A stretch of 32,580 nt of DNA from Streptococcus equinus ATCC 9812 (GTDB taxonomy: Bacteria; Bacillota; Bacilli; Lactobacillales; Streptococcaceae). Position numbers and translations under genes: made by a program. The notes under the pieces were generated by a model. That model did not search any database. It was not told the origin of the DNA and saw only the letters and a program-made list of their open reading frames with translations. The DNA lies in the NCBI RefSeq assembly GCF_000187265.1, contig NZ_GL698429.1:703696-736275 (forward strand). The letters are read 5' to 3'. Shown here in pieces: positions 7,882 through 17,068 of this stretch (position 1 is its first letter; the number at the start of each line of letters is the position of its first letter).

Positions 7882-9198
7882 CTATACCCAATAATATGCC
7901 CATAAGACAGCAAATGACACTGCAACATTGATTAGAATGATAATTGTTGATAGTTTAATAATTGATTTTTGACTAAATTCAAATCTTAGTTTTGACTGGC
8001 AAAGACTAAACAAAGGTGCCAAATAAATCAAGAAAGGCGTGAAATATCGACCTTGTTCTCCATGAGCAATTCTATTCGCACCAACATTGTCAGGATTTGA
8101 ACGTAAAGTCCATGCAAAATACATTCCTACGACAATAACTAGTACTTGAAGTGGAAAAATCAAAGCTGATGAGATGCCTTCCGTTTTAGTGACAGGAAGA
8201 TATTCACTCAAATAAATTAAAATCAATACAACAATATCAATAAAGACTAGCCATAACGGTAATTGAGTCGTTAACCAGCCAAATTCTCCGAAAATACCAA
8301 TAGTTAACAAACCATTTAAATTAACGTTTTCTTGTTGTAAGAAGAAAGTATTAAACATTACCCAAATAAAGTGTTGAGTTCCACCCCAGCCTTTTAAGAA
8401 GAAATAAAACGCAACAATTCCTAAGCAAACCGCACCTGTAACAAAATACCATCTATATTTCTTGAAGAAATTATAAGCTGGATTTAACACTTTTAAAAAT
8501 CCTTCAAATTCAAAATCTACCATTACTAAGAACGGTAATAAAAGCAGGTTATTTGTTTTCGTTGAATAAAGGAATAAAGTTAATAAAATAAACTGAAGAA
8601 ACTTTTTATTAGTAAATGTTCTTTCTTTGATAAGATTAACAAAGAAAACAAAGAAACATGCAATCGAGACGTAATTTAAAACATCATAAGATAGAGAAGC
8701 TGCTTGCTGTAACATCATTGGTAATAACGAAATAAACATCAAAGCTAATTTACCGTATTTTGCTGCTTTGATAACAAAATACATCCCGATGATATAAACA
8801 AGAGCATTAACAATTCGTCCTACTAATATAATGACGCCATATGAAGGATAGATCGCACGGCCAATCAACATTCCAATTGCTTGAGGAAGATGAGCCAGAC
8901 TTTTAATTGAAACATTCAATTTAAAAGGAGCTGAAGAAAAATCTTGTTTCTTAGTAAAAAAACGATTTAGTTTTTCCTTATTGAGTACAGCAGGAGCTTC
9001 TGGTGAACTATTAGTGATTACTTCTCCTTGATGATGTGCAAGCCATTGAAGTGAATCTTCCTTTGCAGTATCATGTGTAATATTCCAAGCTAAAATTGCA
9101 TGTGTTGTTTCATCTGGAACTTGCGTCACAGGAACCAAAAACATAAATAGAGCAATACATGGAGCAGCTAGGAATAAGAATAATTTTTCTATTTTCAT
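7882..9198 (-). CDS. DUF2142 polytopic membrane protein, predicted GT-C glycosyltransferase
   Basis: This 438-residue protein has about 10-11 hydrophobic segments. The first is at residues 5-25, followed by an extracytoplasmic loop opening with VPDETTHAILAW. Acidic residues in the first outer loop, here D-E-x2-H, are typical of GT-C enzymes that use polyprenyl-phosphate sugars. DUF2142 (PF09913) is uncharacterised for most members. By position beside GacI/GacJ-like genes and a flippase it fills the slot of GacL, the side-chain transferase of the group A carbohydrate. The ATG has AAGGAG and overlaps the flippase stop by 4 nt (ATGA). Assignment as the side-chain transferase is inference from context; it could instead polymerise or ligate a glycan. 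Confidence 0.75.
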   Translation of the reverse strand: MKIEKLFLFLAAPCIALFMFLVPVTQVPDETTHAILAWNITHDTAKEDSLQWLAHHQGEVITNSSPEAPAVLNKEKLNRFFTKKQDFSSAPFKLNVSIKSLAHLPQAIGMLIGRAIYPSYGVIILVGRIVNALVYIIGMYFVIKAAKYGKLALMFISLLPMMLQQAASLSYDVLNYVSIACFFVFFVNLIKERTFTNKKFLQFILLTLFLYSTKTNNLLLLPFLVMVDFEFEGFLKVLNPAYNFFKKYRWYFVTGAVCLGIVAFYFFLKGWGGTQHFIWVMFNTFFLQQENVNLNGLLTIGIFGEFGWLTTQLPLWLVFIDIVVLILIYLSEYLPVTKTEGISSALIFPLQVLVIVVGMYFAWTLRSNPDNVGANRIAHGEQGRYFTPFLIYLAPLFSLCQSKLRFEFSQKSIIKLSTIIILINVAVSFAVLWAYYWV

Positions 9199-10463
9199 TT
9201 TCTCTCCTTATATGAATCTTTGGCGCTAAAATAAATAACTAGTGATACTAGTAGCCATGTCAGCATTGATAATGTGAATGATATAGAAGCACCATAAATA
9301 CCATAGTGCTCAACCAATGGATTAGCTGAAAGATATGAAGCACAAAAACCACTAGCAAATGATATAATCAAAAGTTTTTGCTTACGCAAGACTGTCAAAA
9401 TGTTATCACAAACCGTCGCGAAAGTGCTTGCAATTCCTCCAGACATCAAAATGATGAATGGAACTAAATATCTATTTAAATTAGTCGAATAAACAATATT
9501 TAAAATTGGGACCCCAATAACAGATACTACTACTAAAATCAAGAATGAAATAACGACTAATAATTGCAATAATTTCCGACGGTAATGAACAAATGACTCA
9601 TACTCCTTTTTCTCAAGAAAAATTGCCATTTGCGTCATCATTGGTCTAAAGAAAATCATTGTTAAATTCATGGTAAAAACCGGCATGAACAAAATATTAA
9701 AATCTGTTTGAACACCTACATCAAGTAGACCTCGTTCAAATAAATTATCTAGCGCATACTTTGGTTGGTTGTATATTGAAACCAACATAAAAGCATTAAT
9801 AAACAGTGGACTACTTTCAATTAATAAACCTTTAACTTGTTTAAATGAAAAATGAAAGGCTTTGATTTTACTAAAGTATCGACTTAACCAAAAATCGAAT
9901 GCTACGACAAAAGCAAAGGATAGTACATTCATGATAATCAAAGATAATAACAACTCATGGGTAATAATCAATGCAATTGTAAAACCAATAAAGATAAATC
10001 CGTTTCTAAAAAAAAGAGATTTCCCGGCTATATCTAGACGTTCGTGCTGTTGAAACATACCTTGAAAAACATCGGATAATGCATCACTACTGCGATAAAA
10101 ACAAATCAGTACAACACATAAAGATTTATAAAAATCATATCCGTGAACAACAACATAGCCCAATGCAACTACTATCATAATAATGATAGTCAATACACGT
10201 GCATAAAAATAATTGTTAAAGGAATACTTTTCTCTAATATCTGTTGCTTGAAAATCACGAACTTGGAAAGTTGCTACAGTAATTAATAGATTACCAACTG
10301 CATAAGCAATACTAAAGACATCAGCGTTATAACTATCCAACAAACGAGCTACAGATAACAGCAAAAGCGTTGACATTGCTGCTGAAGCTAAACTTCCCAA
10401 AATATTCCAAGCAAAGACTTCTTTTTGAGAGGCTTTCTGCCCAATTTTCAATAATTTAATCAT
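9195..10463 (-). CDS. Wzx-like polysaccharide flippase (MOP/PST superfamily)
   Basis: This 422-residue integral membrane protein has about 12 hydrophobic segments and the organisation of polysaccharide transport proteins (oligosaccharide flippases). It should turn a lipid-linked sugar from the inner to the outer membrane face, as GacK is thought to do for the side-chain donor. The reading frame is open to a GTG at 10475. I chose ATG 10463 because GAGAAG lies 4 nt before it and nothing resembling a ribosome binding site precedes the GTG. It overlaps the DUF2304 gene by 8 nt. The main polymer has its own ABC exporter (16262-17068 and 15054-16262), so this second exporter points to a separate lipid-linked intermediate. 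Confidence 0.82.
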   Translation of the reverse strand: MIKLLKIGQKASQKEVFAWNILGSLASAAMSTLLLLSVARLLDSYNADVFSIAYAVGNLLITVATFQVRDFQATDIREKYSFNNYFYARVLTIIIMIVVALGYVVVHGYDFYKSLCVVLICFYRSSDALSDVFQGMFQQHERLDIAGKSLFFRNGFIFIGFTIALIITHELLLSLIIMNVLSFAFVVAFDFWLSRYFSKIKAFHFSFKQVKGLLIESSPLFINAFMLVSIYNQPKYALDNLFERGLLDVGVQTDFNILFMPVFTMNLTMIFFRPMMTQMAIFLEKKEYESFVHYRRKLLQLLVVISFLILVVVSVIGVPILNIVYSTNLNRYLVPFIILMSGGIASTFATVCDNILTVLRKQKLLIISFASGFCASYLSANPLVEHYGIYGASISFTLSMLTWLLVSLVIYFSAKDSYKERK

Positions 10464-10791
10464 CCTTCTTCTCACTTAATGCAATTTGTTGTGCCAAGCT
10501 TTTAATTTTTGAGCTTTGAATAGAAACAATGCGAGTTAGTGAGAAAAGAATCCACAAACTTAAGCAAAACCCAACAAAGAAAACCAGATTCATTGGGGAA
10601 TAAATACCTAATAAATTAGCCAATACAACCAATAAATTTGGGAACCAAACAGCAATCAATAAAATAACGCTTAGAATATACCATGATAACGAATAACGAA
10701 TAGATAGTTTATCCTTCTTAATCAAATGGAATGAGTAAGCAACAAAAAGTACAATAACAATTGAGATAAAAAGGCTCGCTGTTTGTGTCAT
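10456..10791 (-). CDS. DUF2304 small membrane protein, GacJ-like
   Basis: This 111-residue protein has three predicted membrane helices (about 5-20, 32-52 and 65-85) and a polar C-terminus (SSKIKSLAQQIALSEKKDD), the layout of DUF2304. In group A Streptococcus GacJ binds GacI and stimulates synthesis of the polyprenyl-phosphate sugar. The gene begins 1 nt after the stop of the GacI-like gene, and its ribosome binding site (AAGGGGG) is embedded in that gene's last codons. This strict coupling supports a two-subunit membrane enzyme. The family and adjacency are clear; the stimulatory role is transferred from GacJ. Confidence 0.8.
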   Translation of the reverse strand: MTQTASLFISIVIVLFVAYSFHLIKKDKLSIRYSLSWYILSVILLIAVWFPNLLVVLANLLGIYSPMNLVFFVGFCLSLWILFSLTRIVSIQSSKIKSLAQQIALSEKKDD

Positions 10792-10792
10792 C

Positions 10793-11488
10793 TTATTTCC
10801 CCCTTAATTTTACAAATAAAATAGCCAATGTCACTTTAATCATATAATAAACGGATTTTGTTGCAGAAATTGACGAAACACCACCTTGTCTCTCGTTCAT
10901 AACAACCGGAATTTCTTTAACAGAATATCCTTTATTTAACAAAGAAACGATTGTTTCCGGCTCTGGATAATCATCTGGATAATCATTTGCAAATAATTCA
11001 ATGATATTTCGATCAATCATTCTAAGACCTGATGTTGCATCAGTAATTTTTTTACCTGTTAACATACGAATTAATCCAGTAAAATATCGAATACCTACAC
11101 GTCTCATGAATGAAGATTGGAAACCTTCTTTTTCAAGGAAACGTGAACCAATGACCATGTTAACATTACTTTCAATTAACTCATCAGCCATTTTGGATAA
11201 GAAAGCAGGGTTATGTTGTCCATCACCATCTACTTGAACAGCAAGATCATAGCCATACTTTTTAGCATACAAGTAACCAGTCTGAACAGCACCACCAATG
11301 CCCAAATTGATTGGAAGTGAAACTACATTAAAGTTATTTTTGTGACAAATTTCAAGCGTATTATCTGTCGAACAATCATTGATAATGATATAGTCAAAAT
11401 CTGGTGCATCTTTTTTAATTGCAGCAACCGTACCTTCAATATTGCTACTTTCATTATAAGCTGGAATAATAATTAATTTTTTAAGCAC
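10793..11488 (-). CDS. GacI-like polyprenyl-phosphate sugar synthase (DPM1-like GT2)
   Basis: This 231-residue GT2 enzyme of the dolichol-phosphate-mannose-synthase type matches the length I recall for GacI. Motifs are LIIIPAYNESSNIEGTVAAI, YIIINDCSTDNT, LPINLGIGGAVQTGY and VQVDGDGQHN (metal binding), then GSRFLEKEG. It has no large membrane domain, so it probably depends on the DUF2304 partner. The reaction should be UDP-sugar + undecaprenyl phosphate to sugar-P-undecaprenol on the cytoplasmic face. GacI uses UDP-GlcNAc and S. mutans SccN uses UDP-Glc; sequence alone does not decide which applies here. The start codon is GTG with GGAGG 7 nt upstream. It lies 11 nt after the preceding GT2 gene. 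Confidence 0.85.
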   Translation of the reverse strand: MLKKLIIIPAYNESSNIEGTVAAIKKDAPDFDYIIINDCSTDNTLEICHKNNFNVVSLPINLGIGGAVQTGYLYAKKYGYDLAVQVDGDGQHNPAFLSKMADELIESNVNMVIGSRFLEKEGFQSSFMRRVGIRYFTGLIRMLTGKKITDATSGLRMIDRNIIELFANDYPDDYPEPETIVSLLNKGYSVKEIPVVMNERQGGVSSISATKSVYYMIKVTLAILFVKLRGK

Positions 11489-11499
11489 GTAGCTGCCTC

Positions 11500-12294
11500 C
11501 TATTGATTTGAATTTTGACTTTTTTGATAAAACTTAATCAAAAAATTAGCAATCGCTTTCGGCCAAAGTAATTGATACATTTGCAAGTCTTCATTTGTGC
11601 GAGTATTATTAGAAATCGTCGCTGTCGTTTCAGATTCTTCATGAATACGATGGAACATCAAAGGTTCTTTAATGTAAGAAAAGCGCCCTTTATATTGTGT
11701 AGAAATAGTATACCAAGCATACCAGTCCAAACTTGTTTTCATTTCTTCATCAAATTTAAAATCAGACAGTTTAGACATATTGTATGAAACACTAGGACAA
11801 CAAATTGGATTGCCAAATGACAGAACTCGATTACGCCACCATTTTGAACCTGGGCATGCAGATAAAACATTAAGCATCAAACGTTTGATTTTCAAATTCT
11901 GATTGCTAGCAATATCTTTTGCACCTTCTGCTGTCATTTTTAATTCATGGTAATCAGTATAAATAATTGTTGAATCCGGGTGTTTTTCAAACGAAATCAT
12001 TACCTTCTCAGTGAAAGTTTCATCATATAAGTCATCTTGGTGAACAATTGTTGCATATGTTGTCTTGCAATGTGAAAGAGCTTGATTCCAGTCAGCTCCG
12101 ATTGATTTACGTTCACCAACATATAATGGAAGATGATGTTTCTCTGCTATTGATTTAATGTAATCATTTGGTGTTGAAGTATATAAATAAACATCAGATG
12201 ATACGGTTTGTTGCTCAACTGAACGAATACACTCTTCTAAATATGAACTTTCCCCATATGCGCAAATGGCAATGGTATGTATATTTTCACTCAT
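11500..12294 (-). CDS. GT2 family glycosyltransferase downstream of rgpF
   Basis: This 264-residue GT2-like enzyme has HTIAICAYGESSYLEECIRS at the start and ATIVHQDDLYDE as the metal-binding motif (QDD rather than DxD, as in several rhamnosyl- and glycosyltransferases). IGADWNQALSHCKTTYA matches the segment that normally precedes it. The ATG overlaps the rgpF stop by 4 nt (ATGA). It sits between the conserved rgpF and the GacI/GacJ pair, where rgp loci carry side-chain genes. Donor and acceptor cannot be assigned. It could initiate the side chain or be a cytoplasmic modifying enzyme of the rhamnan. Confidence 0.8.
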   Translation of the reverse strand: MSENIHTIAICAYGESSYLEECIRSVEQQTVSSDVYLYTSTPNDYIKSIAEKHHLPLYVGERKSIGADWNQALSHCKTTYATIVHQDDLYDETFTEKVMISFEKHPDSTIIYTDYHELKMTAEGAKDIASNQNLKIKRLMLNVLSACPGSKWWRNRVLSFGNPICCPSVSYNMSKLSDFKFDEEMKTSLDWYAWYTISTQYKGRFSYIKEPLMFHRIHEESETTATISNNTRTNEDLQMYQLLWPKAIANFLIKFYQKSQNSNQ

Positions 12295-13991
12295 TTATTC
12301 TGTTTTTCCTTAACTAATTTGATTAAATTTAGACGTTTTAAAAAATAAGTCAGAGTCAATTGGGTTGCTTTTTTAAAGAATCTCATAACTATTTTAGCGC
12401 TTACTGGATAGTTAATTTCATTAGGAACATCAAGTTCCGATGCAAAAAGCATATCATTTGCTTTTTTGGCATCAATTAAGGCAGGTAAACTTGCTTTATT
12501 TGGTAACAAAACAAAATCATAGCGCTCTTTCCAATTGAAAAATGGAAGAAGTTTCTCAAAATCTGAAAGCGCTAGAGTACCTTTGCCATTACATAACTTT
12601 TGTAATTCATCTACCCTAATCCAATAAGCCGCCCAGGATTTTTCTATCATAGGATTTTTCATTTCTGCTTCAGAAAGATTAAATTTATCCAGAATTTCTT
12701 TATTGACGGGTAATTGACTATCTTTATATCTTTCATATGAAAGCATATCAGGAATGGCTAAACCAATCTTTTCATCATCAAGAAATGTTTTCTTAATGGC
12801 ATCCTCTGATGAAAACATCATCTCAAGTAGTTCACCTAGGCTATAGGAGTCAACCAGATGGTTTGAAAAGAAATCTGAAACATGTATATAGGCTATGCAA
12901 TTACCATCAAATACCTCAAAAGAATCACTAAGAAATTTTTGCCAATCACTAACACTTGTAATATGTGCGTAAGCATAACTAGTGATATCCTCTTGCTGGA
13001 ACCGTTCTTTTACTTCCTCTAAAAGTTTCTCTGATTCAGCACTAACTAAAGTTATAATGTTTTTACGACTCTTCAAAAAACTAGTTAAAATTTCTACACC
13101 ATTTCGTGTTGAAAAATGTAGATGCAAAACTGTCTTTGAAATTTGCTTTAGCACATTGTTATCAGACTGATTCAACTTTTTATAAGGTAATAAGAAAGAT
13201 GTAGTCGGCGATAATATATTAGATAAATGATTAACAATTAAATCACTTGGATACTCACTCTTTTCTTCAACCACTTTTAAAACATATGGTGCTAAGTAAT
13301 CTGCATGGCTAAATGACTTAATTTTGATAAATGGAATTCCATTCTGAATGATTAAATCAGGTCTGAAAATAGAAACATTGCCAAGCTCTGGTTTGTTTGA
13401 CAAGTCAAGCGATGAAGCATAATGAAAACCTGCTTCAACTAATTGTTCAGTCAATTTTGCTTCATAAATATCAATAACTTGTTGAACATTTTTGTAAATT
13501 TTAACATTTGACCAAAAATCAATAAACGCTTGACTCTCTACAACCTGTTTCTTAAAAGAGAGAAAATATGATTGCAGATGCTCTGCCACGTAACTCCCCC
13601 CTTTTAATTTACAAGCTGTATGATTAGTCAAACCCCAAAAATCAATAGTATTATCTGACTCAAATTGATTTATGATAGTTTTAAAATCCCACAAAGGGCC
13701 AAAACAAGTATCATTCATCAAGGTTAATGAATCAAAATTCTTTATACTATCCAATGAAGCAAAAATACCATCTTTCCATGCTGCAAAATCATATCCTTCA
13801 TTTTGTCGTTCAAGTAAATCATCAATGAGCTTAGCATCTTGCAATTTTTGAACCGCTTTCTTACTTAACTTACTATTTGAAATGAAATAGATTGATGAAA
13901 ACAACGGTCTTAGGTGTTTAAGTTGGTAGAGAACATGGGGACTTAGTTCATTAAATTTATTGTAATGAACATAAAGTAAGAGACGTTTCAT
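12291..13991 (-). CDS. rgpF: RgpF/GacG rhamnan synthesis protein F
   Basis: This 566-residue protein is of the usual RgpF/GacG length and is required for polyrhamnose backbone assembly. The N-terminal MKRLLLYVHYNKFNELSPHV, then RQNEGYDFAAWKDG and LTLMNDTCFGPLWD, are hallmark segments of the rhamnan synthesis F family (PF05045). EHLQSYFLSFKKQ also matches the family and recurs as EHIQTYFLVIERS in the fusion protein at 1306-3330. The C-terminal half (about 280-566) is less conserved and may be a second transferase domain. The start overlaps the rgpE-like stop by 4 nt. It acts on the cytoplasmic face before export by RgpC/RgpD. Confidence 0.9.
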   Translation of the reverse strand: MKRLLLYVHYNKFNELSPHVLYQLKHLRPLFSSIYFISNSKLSKKAVQKLQDAKLIDDLLERQNEGYDFAAWKDGIFASLDSIKNFDSLTLMNDTCFGPLWDFKTIINQFESDNTIDFWGLTNHTACKLKGGSYVAEHLQSYFLSFKKQVVESQAFIDFWSNVKIYKNVQQVIDIYEAKLTEQLVEAGFHYASSLDLSNKPELGNVSIFRPDLIIQNGIPFIKIKSFSHADYLAPYVLKVVEEKSEYPSDLIVNHLSNILSPTTSFLLPYKKLNQSDNNVLKQISKTVLHLHFSTRNGVEILTSFLKSRKNIITLVSAESEKLLEEVKERFQQEDITSYAYAHITSVSDWQKFLSDSFEVFDGNCIAYIHVSDFFSNHLVDSYSLGELLEMMFSSEDAIKKTFLDDEKIGLAIPDMLSYERYKDSQLPVNKEILDKFNLSEAEMKNPMIEKSWAAYWIRVDELQKLCNGKGTLALSDFEKLLPFFNWKERYDFVLLPNKASLPALIDAKKANDMLFASELDVPNEINYPVSAKIVMRFFKKATQLTLTYFLKRLNLIKLVKEKQNK

Positions 13992-15025
13992 CGATTTCTC
14001 CTAAATAAATTAATTATTTTTGTTGTAATAATCCAACGCTTTGAATGAACAACCTTATTATACTCATCTACCCAATATTCTTTTTCAGCTATTGTATTTT
14101 TTAAATTTTCCTCAGCTGTTTTTAAATTTTCCTCAGCTGTTTTTAAATTTGCCCTCTCTTCAAGTAATTCCTCTAAAATAGATTTTGCATTCGTCAATTG
14201 AGTTGCTAGTTCCCGTTGACGGAGAGCAATAATCTTTTCATGATCAGTACTTTCAGAAAAAAGATATTTTGATAATTCTTTAAAATTAATACTCGAATAA
14301 TACTTTTCAAGATAATCTTCCTGTAATTGTTGAAGCTTCTCAAAGCGAGTTGCTAATTTTCCAACAGAAACTGGATGAGAATCTGATCCATCATGTAAGC
14401 GATAAACTGTTGTCGCTTCTGGCAAAAACGTCAATTCCGTTTTTATAAATAATTCTAATTGTAGACAAAAAGTATCATCCACAGCATCAATAGGAATACT
14501 ACTATTGACTTCTAACATTAAATCTTTATCAACTAACCACGTAGATGACATTGTCATTCCCTTAAATGCGAGCATCTCTTCAAAGCTTGACATTTTACGA
14601 ATAATACCATTTTGAATAGCTTCTTTATGGCGAAGCTCTCCTGACTCAGAAATAATGTCAAAATCACTACAAGACCAACTTGATGTTTCTGATTTATCCA
14701 AAATATCAACTTGCTTCTGAAGTTTATATTCATCTATCCAATAGTCATCGCCATCACAGCGGGCAATATAATCACCTTGAGCTAACTTACAAGCCTCAAT
14801 CCATGTCTTTGTAATTCCAAGATTTTCTTGATGAAAAACGGCTTTAATTTTTTCTGGAAATTGTTTAGCATAGTGCTCAATAATTTGAGGAGAATGATCA
14901 CTAGAAGCGTCATCAACTAAAATGATTTCATAGTCAAAATTACATTTCTGGTTCAAGAAACTCTGAATAGCTTCTTCTATCCACGCTTCTTTATTATAAT
15001 TTGTACAAATAATAGATACTTTCAT
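13988..15025 (-). CDS. rgpE: RgpE/GacF-like GT2 glycosyltransferase with a repetitive coiled-coil tail
   Basis: This 345-residue protein has a GT2 domain in residues 1-220: VSIICTNYNKEAWIEEAIQS, YEIILVDDASSDHS and YIARCDGDDYW. The position between the ABC ATPase and rgpF is that of gacF/rgpE. From about 255 the chain becomes a charged coiled coil with two exact heptads LKTAEEN (21-bp direct repeats at 14101-14121 and 14122-14142). The tail ends in a basic, hydrophobic segment (SKRWIITTKIINLFRRNR) that may anchor it to membrane. GAGG precedes the ATG by 7 nt, 28 nt after rgpD. In S. mutans RgpE is linked to glucose side chains; the activity here is unproven. Confidence 0.83.
   Translation of the reverse strand: MKVSIICTNYNKEAWIEEAIQSFLNQKCNFDYEIILVDDASSDHSPQIIEHYAKQFPEKIKAVFHQENLGITKTWIEACKLAQGDYIARCDGDDYWIDEYKLQKQVDILDKSETSSWSCSDFDIISESGELRHKEAIQNGIIRKMSSFEEMLAFKGMTMSSTWLVDKDLMLEVNSSIPIDAVDDTFCLQLELFIKTELTFLPEATTVYRLHDGSDSHPVSVGKLATRFEKLQQLQEDYLEKYYSSINFKELSKYLFSESTDHEKIIALRQRELATQLTNAKSILEELLEERANLKTAEENLKTAEENLKNTIAEKEYWVDEYNKVVHSKRWIITTKIINLFRRNR
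14101..14142. repeat. 21-bp tandem repeat in the rgpE-like coiled coil
   Basis: Two identical 21-bp units lie head to tail (14101-14121 and 14122-14142), with a partial third reaching about 14150. On the coding strand each unit encodes LKTAEEN, exactly one coiled-coil heptad, so copy-number change keeps both reading frame and helix phase. Confidence 0.9.
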
Positions 15026-15053
15026 TCTTTACCTCATTTATTGAACCATTATT

Positions 15054-16262
15054 TTAAAAATCCCATTGACCATTACGTTGAATAAGACCTGTTGCTGAAT
15101 CAACTTCAGATTCATTATTATAATCAAGATCATCACGTGTTAATAAAATAATTGGTGATTTTTCAGCTGGGACAAAGCCAATCATTTGTCCATCTTTATC
15201 TCGAATTGTCACTTCCAATTTCAATTTCAAATCATTCACATTTGGAATGTGACAACTATATTTAACATTTTTTTTACCAGCGCCTGTTGTCATATGTTCT
15301 TTCGAATTATCATTATAAATCCAGATATTACGGTCAATATCTGTAAATGATAGGGCCACATATGTATCCATATCTTGAAGCATATTGTAATTGACTTCAA
15401 AAGAAATTTCATCTTTTGGTGTTAGGCGTTTTTCAGATAACAAGTTAATAGAAATATCTGAGATTTTTTCATCTTCTTTAACTTCTCGTTCTTCTTGAAC
15501 ATTGTCATCATATTCTTTTTCAGTATTATCATAACTGTATTGATTAGCTACATCAAATGGATTACCATACGCTTTAACTAAACCATTTTCAATTAAAACC
15601 GCTCGGTTACAATACTTCTTAACTGCTCCCATATCATGGGTAACAAGAATAGTTGTCTTACCACTTTCTTTACGTTCCATAAAGTAATCGTTACATTTAC
15701 GTTGGAAAGCTTCATCACCTACGGCAAGAACTTCATCAAGGATAAGAACGTCACCTTGAGCTTTAATCGCAACTGAGAATGCTAGACGAACTTGCATACC
15801 ACTTGAATAGTTTTTAAGTTTTTGATTCATAAAATCTTCAAGCTCAGCAAATTCGACGATGTCATCGTACATAGCATCGATTTCTTCGGTTGTAAAGCCA
15901 AGCATGGCACCGTTCATATAGACATTTTCACGTCCAGTCAATTCTGGATTAAATCCAACACCAAGTTCGATAAATGAAACCATTTTACCATTTACTGTAA
16001 CTGAACCCTTTTCAGGGACATAAATTTGTGAAATGATTTTTAAAAGTGTTGATTTACCTGACCCATTACGTCCAACAATCCCGAAAAAGTCACCTTTATA
16101 AACATCAAATGAAATGTCTTTTAGGACATGTTGCTCACGATAACCTTTAATCCCTTTAAAACGATTAACGAGCGCTGTACGCAAACTTTGTGTTGATTCC
16201 GTTGGTAATTTAAAATATTTACTTACATGATCTACTTTTACTGCAATTTCTTTATCTGACAT
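15054..16262 (-). CDS. rgpD: RgpD/GacE polysaccharide ABC exporter ATPase
   Basis: This 402-residue cytoplasmic ATPase powers export of the lipid-linked rhamnan. Walker A is GRNGSGKST (64-72), the signature SSGMQ (153-157), Walker B LILDE (173-177) and the switch histidine is H209 (LVTHD). Residues of about 250-402 form an extra C-terminal domain like Wzt/TagH-type carbohydrate-binding modules, seen in exporters that recognise a finished or capped glycan. This makes it longer than a plain ATPase. The start overlaps the permease stop by one base (TAATG), so subunit synthesis is coupled. Confidence 0.93.
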   Translation of the reverse strand: MSDKEIAVKVDHVSKYFKLPTESTQSLRTALVNRFKGIKGYREQHVLKDISFDVYKGDFFGIVGRNGSGKSTLLKIISQIYVPEKGSVTVNGKMVSFIELGVGFNPELTGRENVYMNGAMLGFTTEEIDAMYDDIVEFAELEDFMNQKLKNYSSGMQVRLAFSVAIKAQGDVLILDEVLAVGDEAFQRKCNDYFMERKESGKTTILVTHDMGAVKKYCNRAVLIENGLVKAYGNPFDVANQYSYDNTEKEYDDNVQEEREVKEDEKISDISINLLSEKRLTPKDEISFEVNYNMLQDMDTYVALSFTDIDRNIWIYNDNSKEHMTTGAGKKNVKYSCHIPNVNDLKLKLEVTIRDKDGQMIGFVPAEKSPIILLTRDDLDYNNESEVDSATGLIQRNGQWDF

Positions 16263-17068
16263 TATAAAATCTCCGAAAATTTCTTAGCATGTTTATGGAA
16301 AATTGAATATCCAATTGCAAGAATTACAAATGGAATAACGTATGGAACTAGAGCAATGATATTATTATTAATCAGTTCCCAACCTCGCATATTTCCAGAA
16401 TAAACAATAAAATGACGCATATCTTGGATAACTTGTGCAATAGGATTTAGCATCATAATTTTACCAATAGTATAGTGGTGACGCTGTAAAATAAATGTCA
16501 AAGAATAGATAATCGGTGTTCCATACATGCCAGCTTGAAGAATTACTTCCCAAATTGGTCCCAAGTCACGATATTTAACAAATAGGGTTGACAAGATAAA
16601 CGCAACACCAGTAGCTAAAACAAATAATTCAATAAACAAAGGGAAAATTACTAAGAAACCAAAGCTAGGATGGACACCATTTAATAAAGCAAAAATAAAC
16701 ACAACCACCATGTTGATAGCATAGTTAATTGCCGCACCAACAACTGATGAAATAACAATAATTTCTTTTGAAAAATTCAATTTACGAAGCAAGTCACCAC
16801 GTGACACAATAGAAAGCATCCCCATGTTTGTTGCTTCAGCAAAGAAGTTCCATGTCACCATACCAATCAATAAACCAATTGCGTAGTGAGGTGTTCCATC
16901 ATCAAAGCGCAAGAAACGAACGAATACCAAATACATAATTGTAAATAGCATCATTGGTTTAAGAATTGACCACAAGTACCCAATTAAACTTCCTTGGTAA
17001 CGAAGTTTAAAGTCCGTTTTTACCATTTCTTTTAATAAGATTTTATTTTCTTTACTAAAGAACTTCAT
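16262..17068 (-). CDS. rgpC: RgpC/GacD polysaccharide ABC exporter permease
   Basis: This 268-residue ABC-2 type permease has about six membrane helices and the N-terminal amphipathic segment VKTDFKLRYQGSLIGYLWSI that is conserved in O-antigen and teichoic-acid exporters. With RgpD it forms the transporter moving undecaprenyl-linked rhamnan across the membrane. The ATG follows the rgpB stop directly (0-nt gap) and its AGGAGA ribosome binding site lies in the last rgpB codons. Length and helix pattern are normal for the family. Confidence 0.92.
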   Translation of the reverse strand: MKFFSKENKILLKEMVKTDFKLRYQGSLIGYLWSILKPMMLFTIMYLVFVRFLRFDDGTPHYAIGLLIGMVTWNFFAEATNMGMLSIVSRGDLLRKLNFSKEIIVISSVVGAAINYAINMVVVFIFALLNGVHPSFGFLVIFPLFIELFVLATGVAFILSTLFVKYRDLGPIWEVILQAGMYGTPIIYSLTFILQRHHYTIGKIMMLNPIAQVIQDMRHFIVYSGNMRGWELINNNIIALVPYVIPFVILAIGYSIFHKHAKKFSEIL

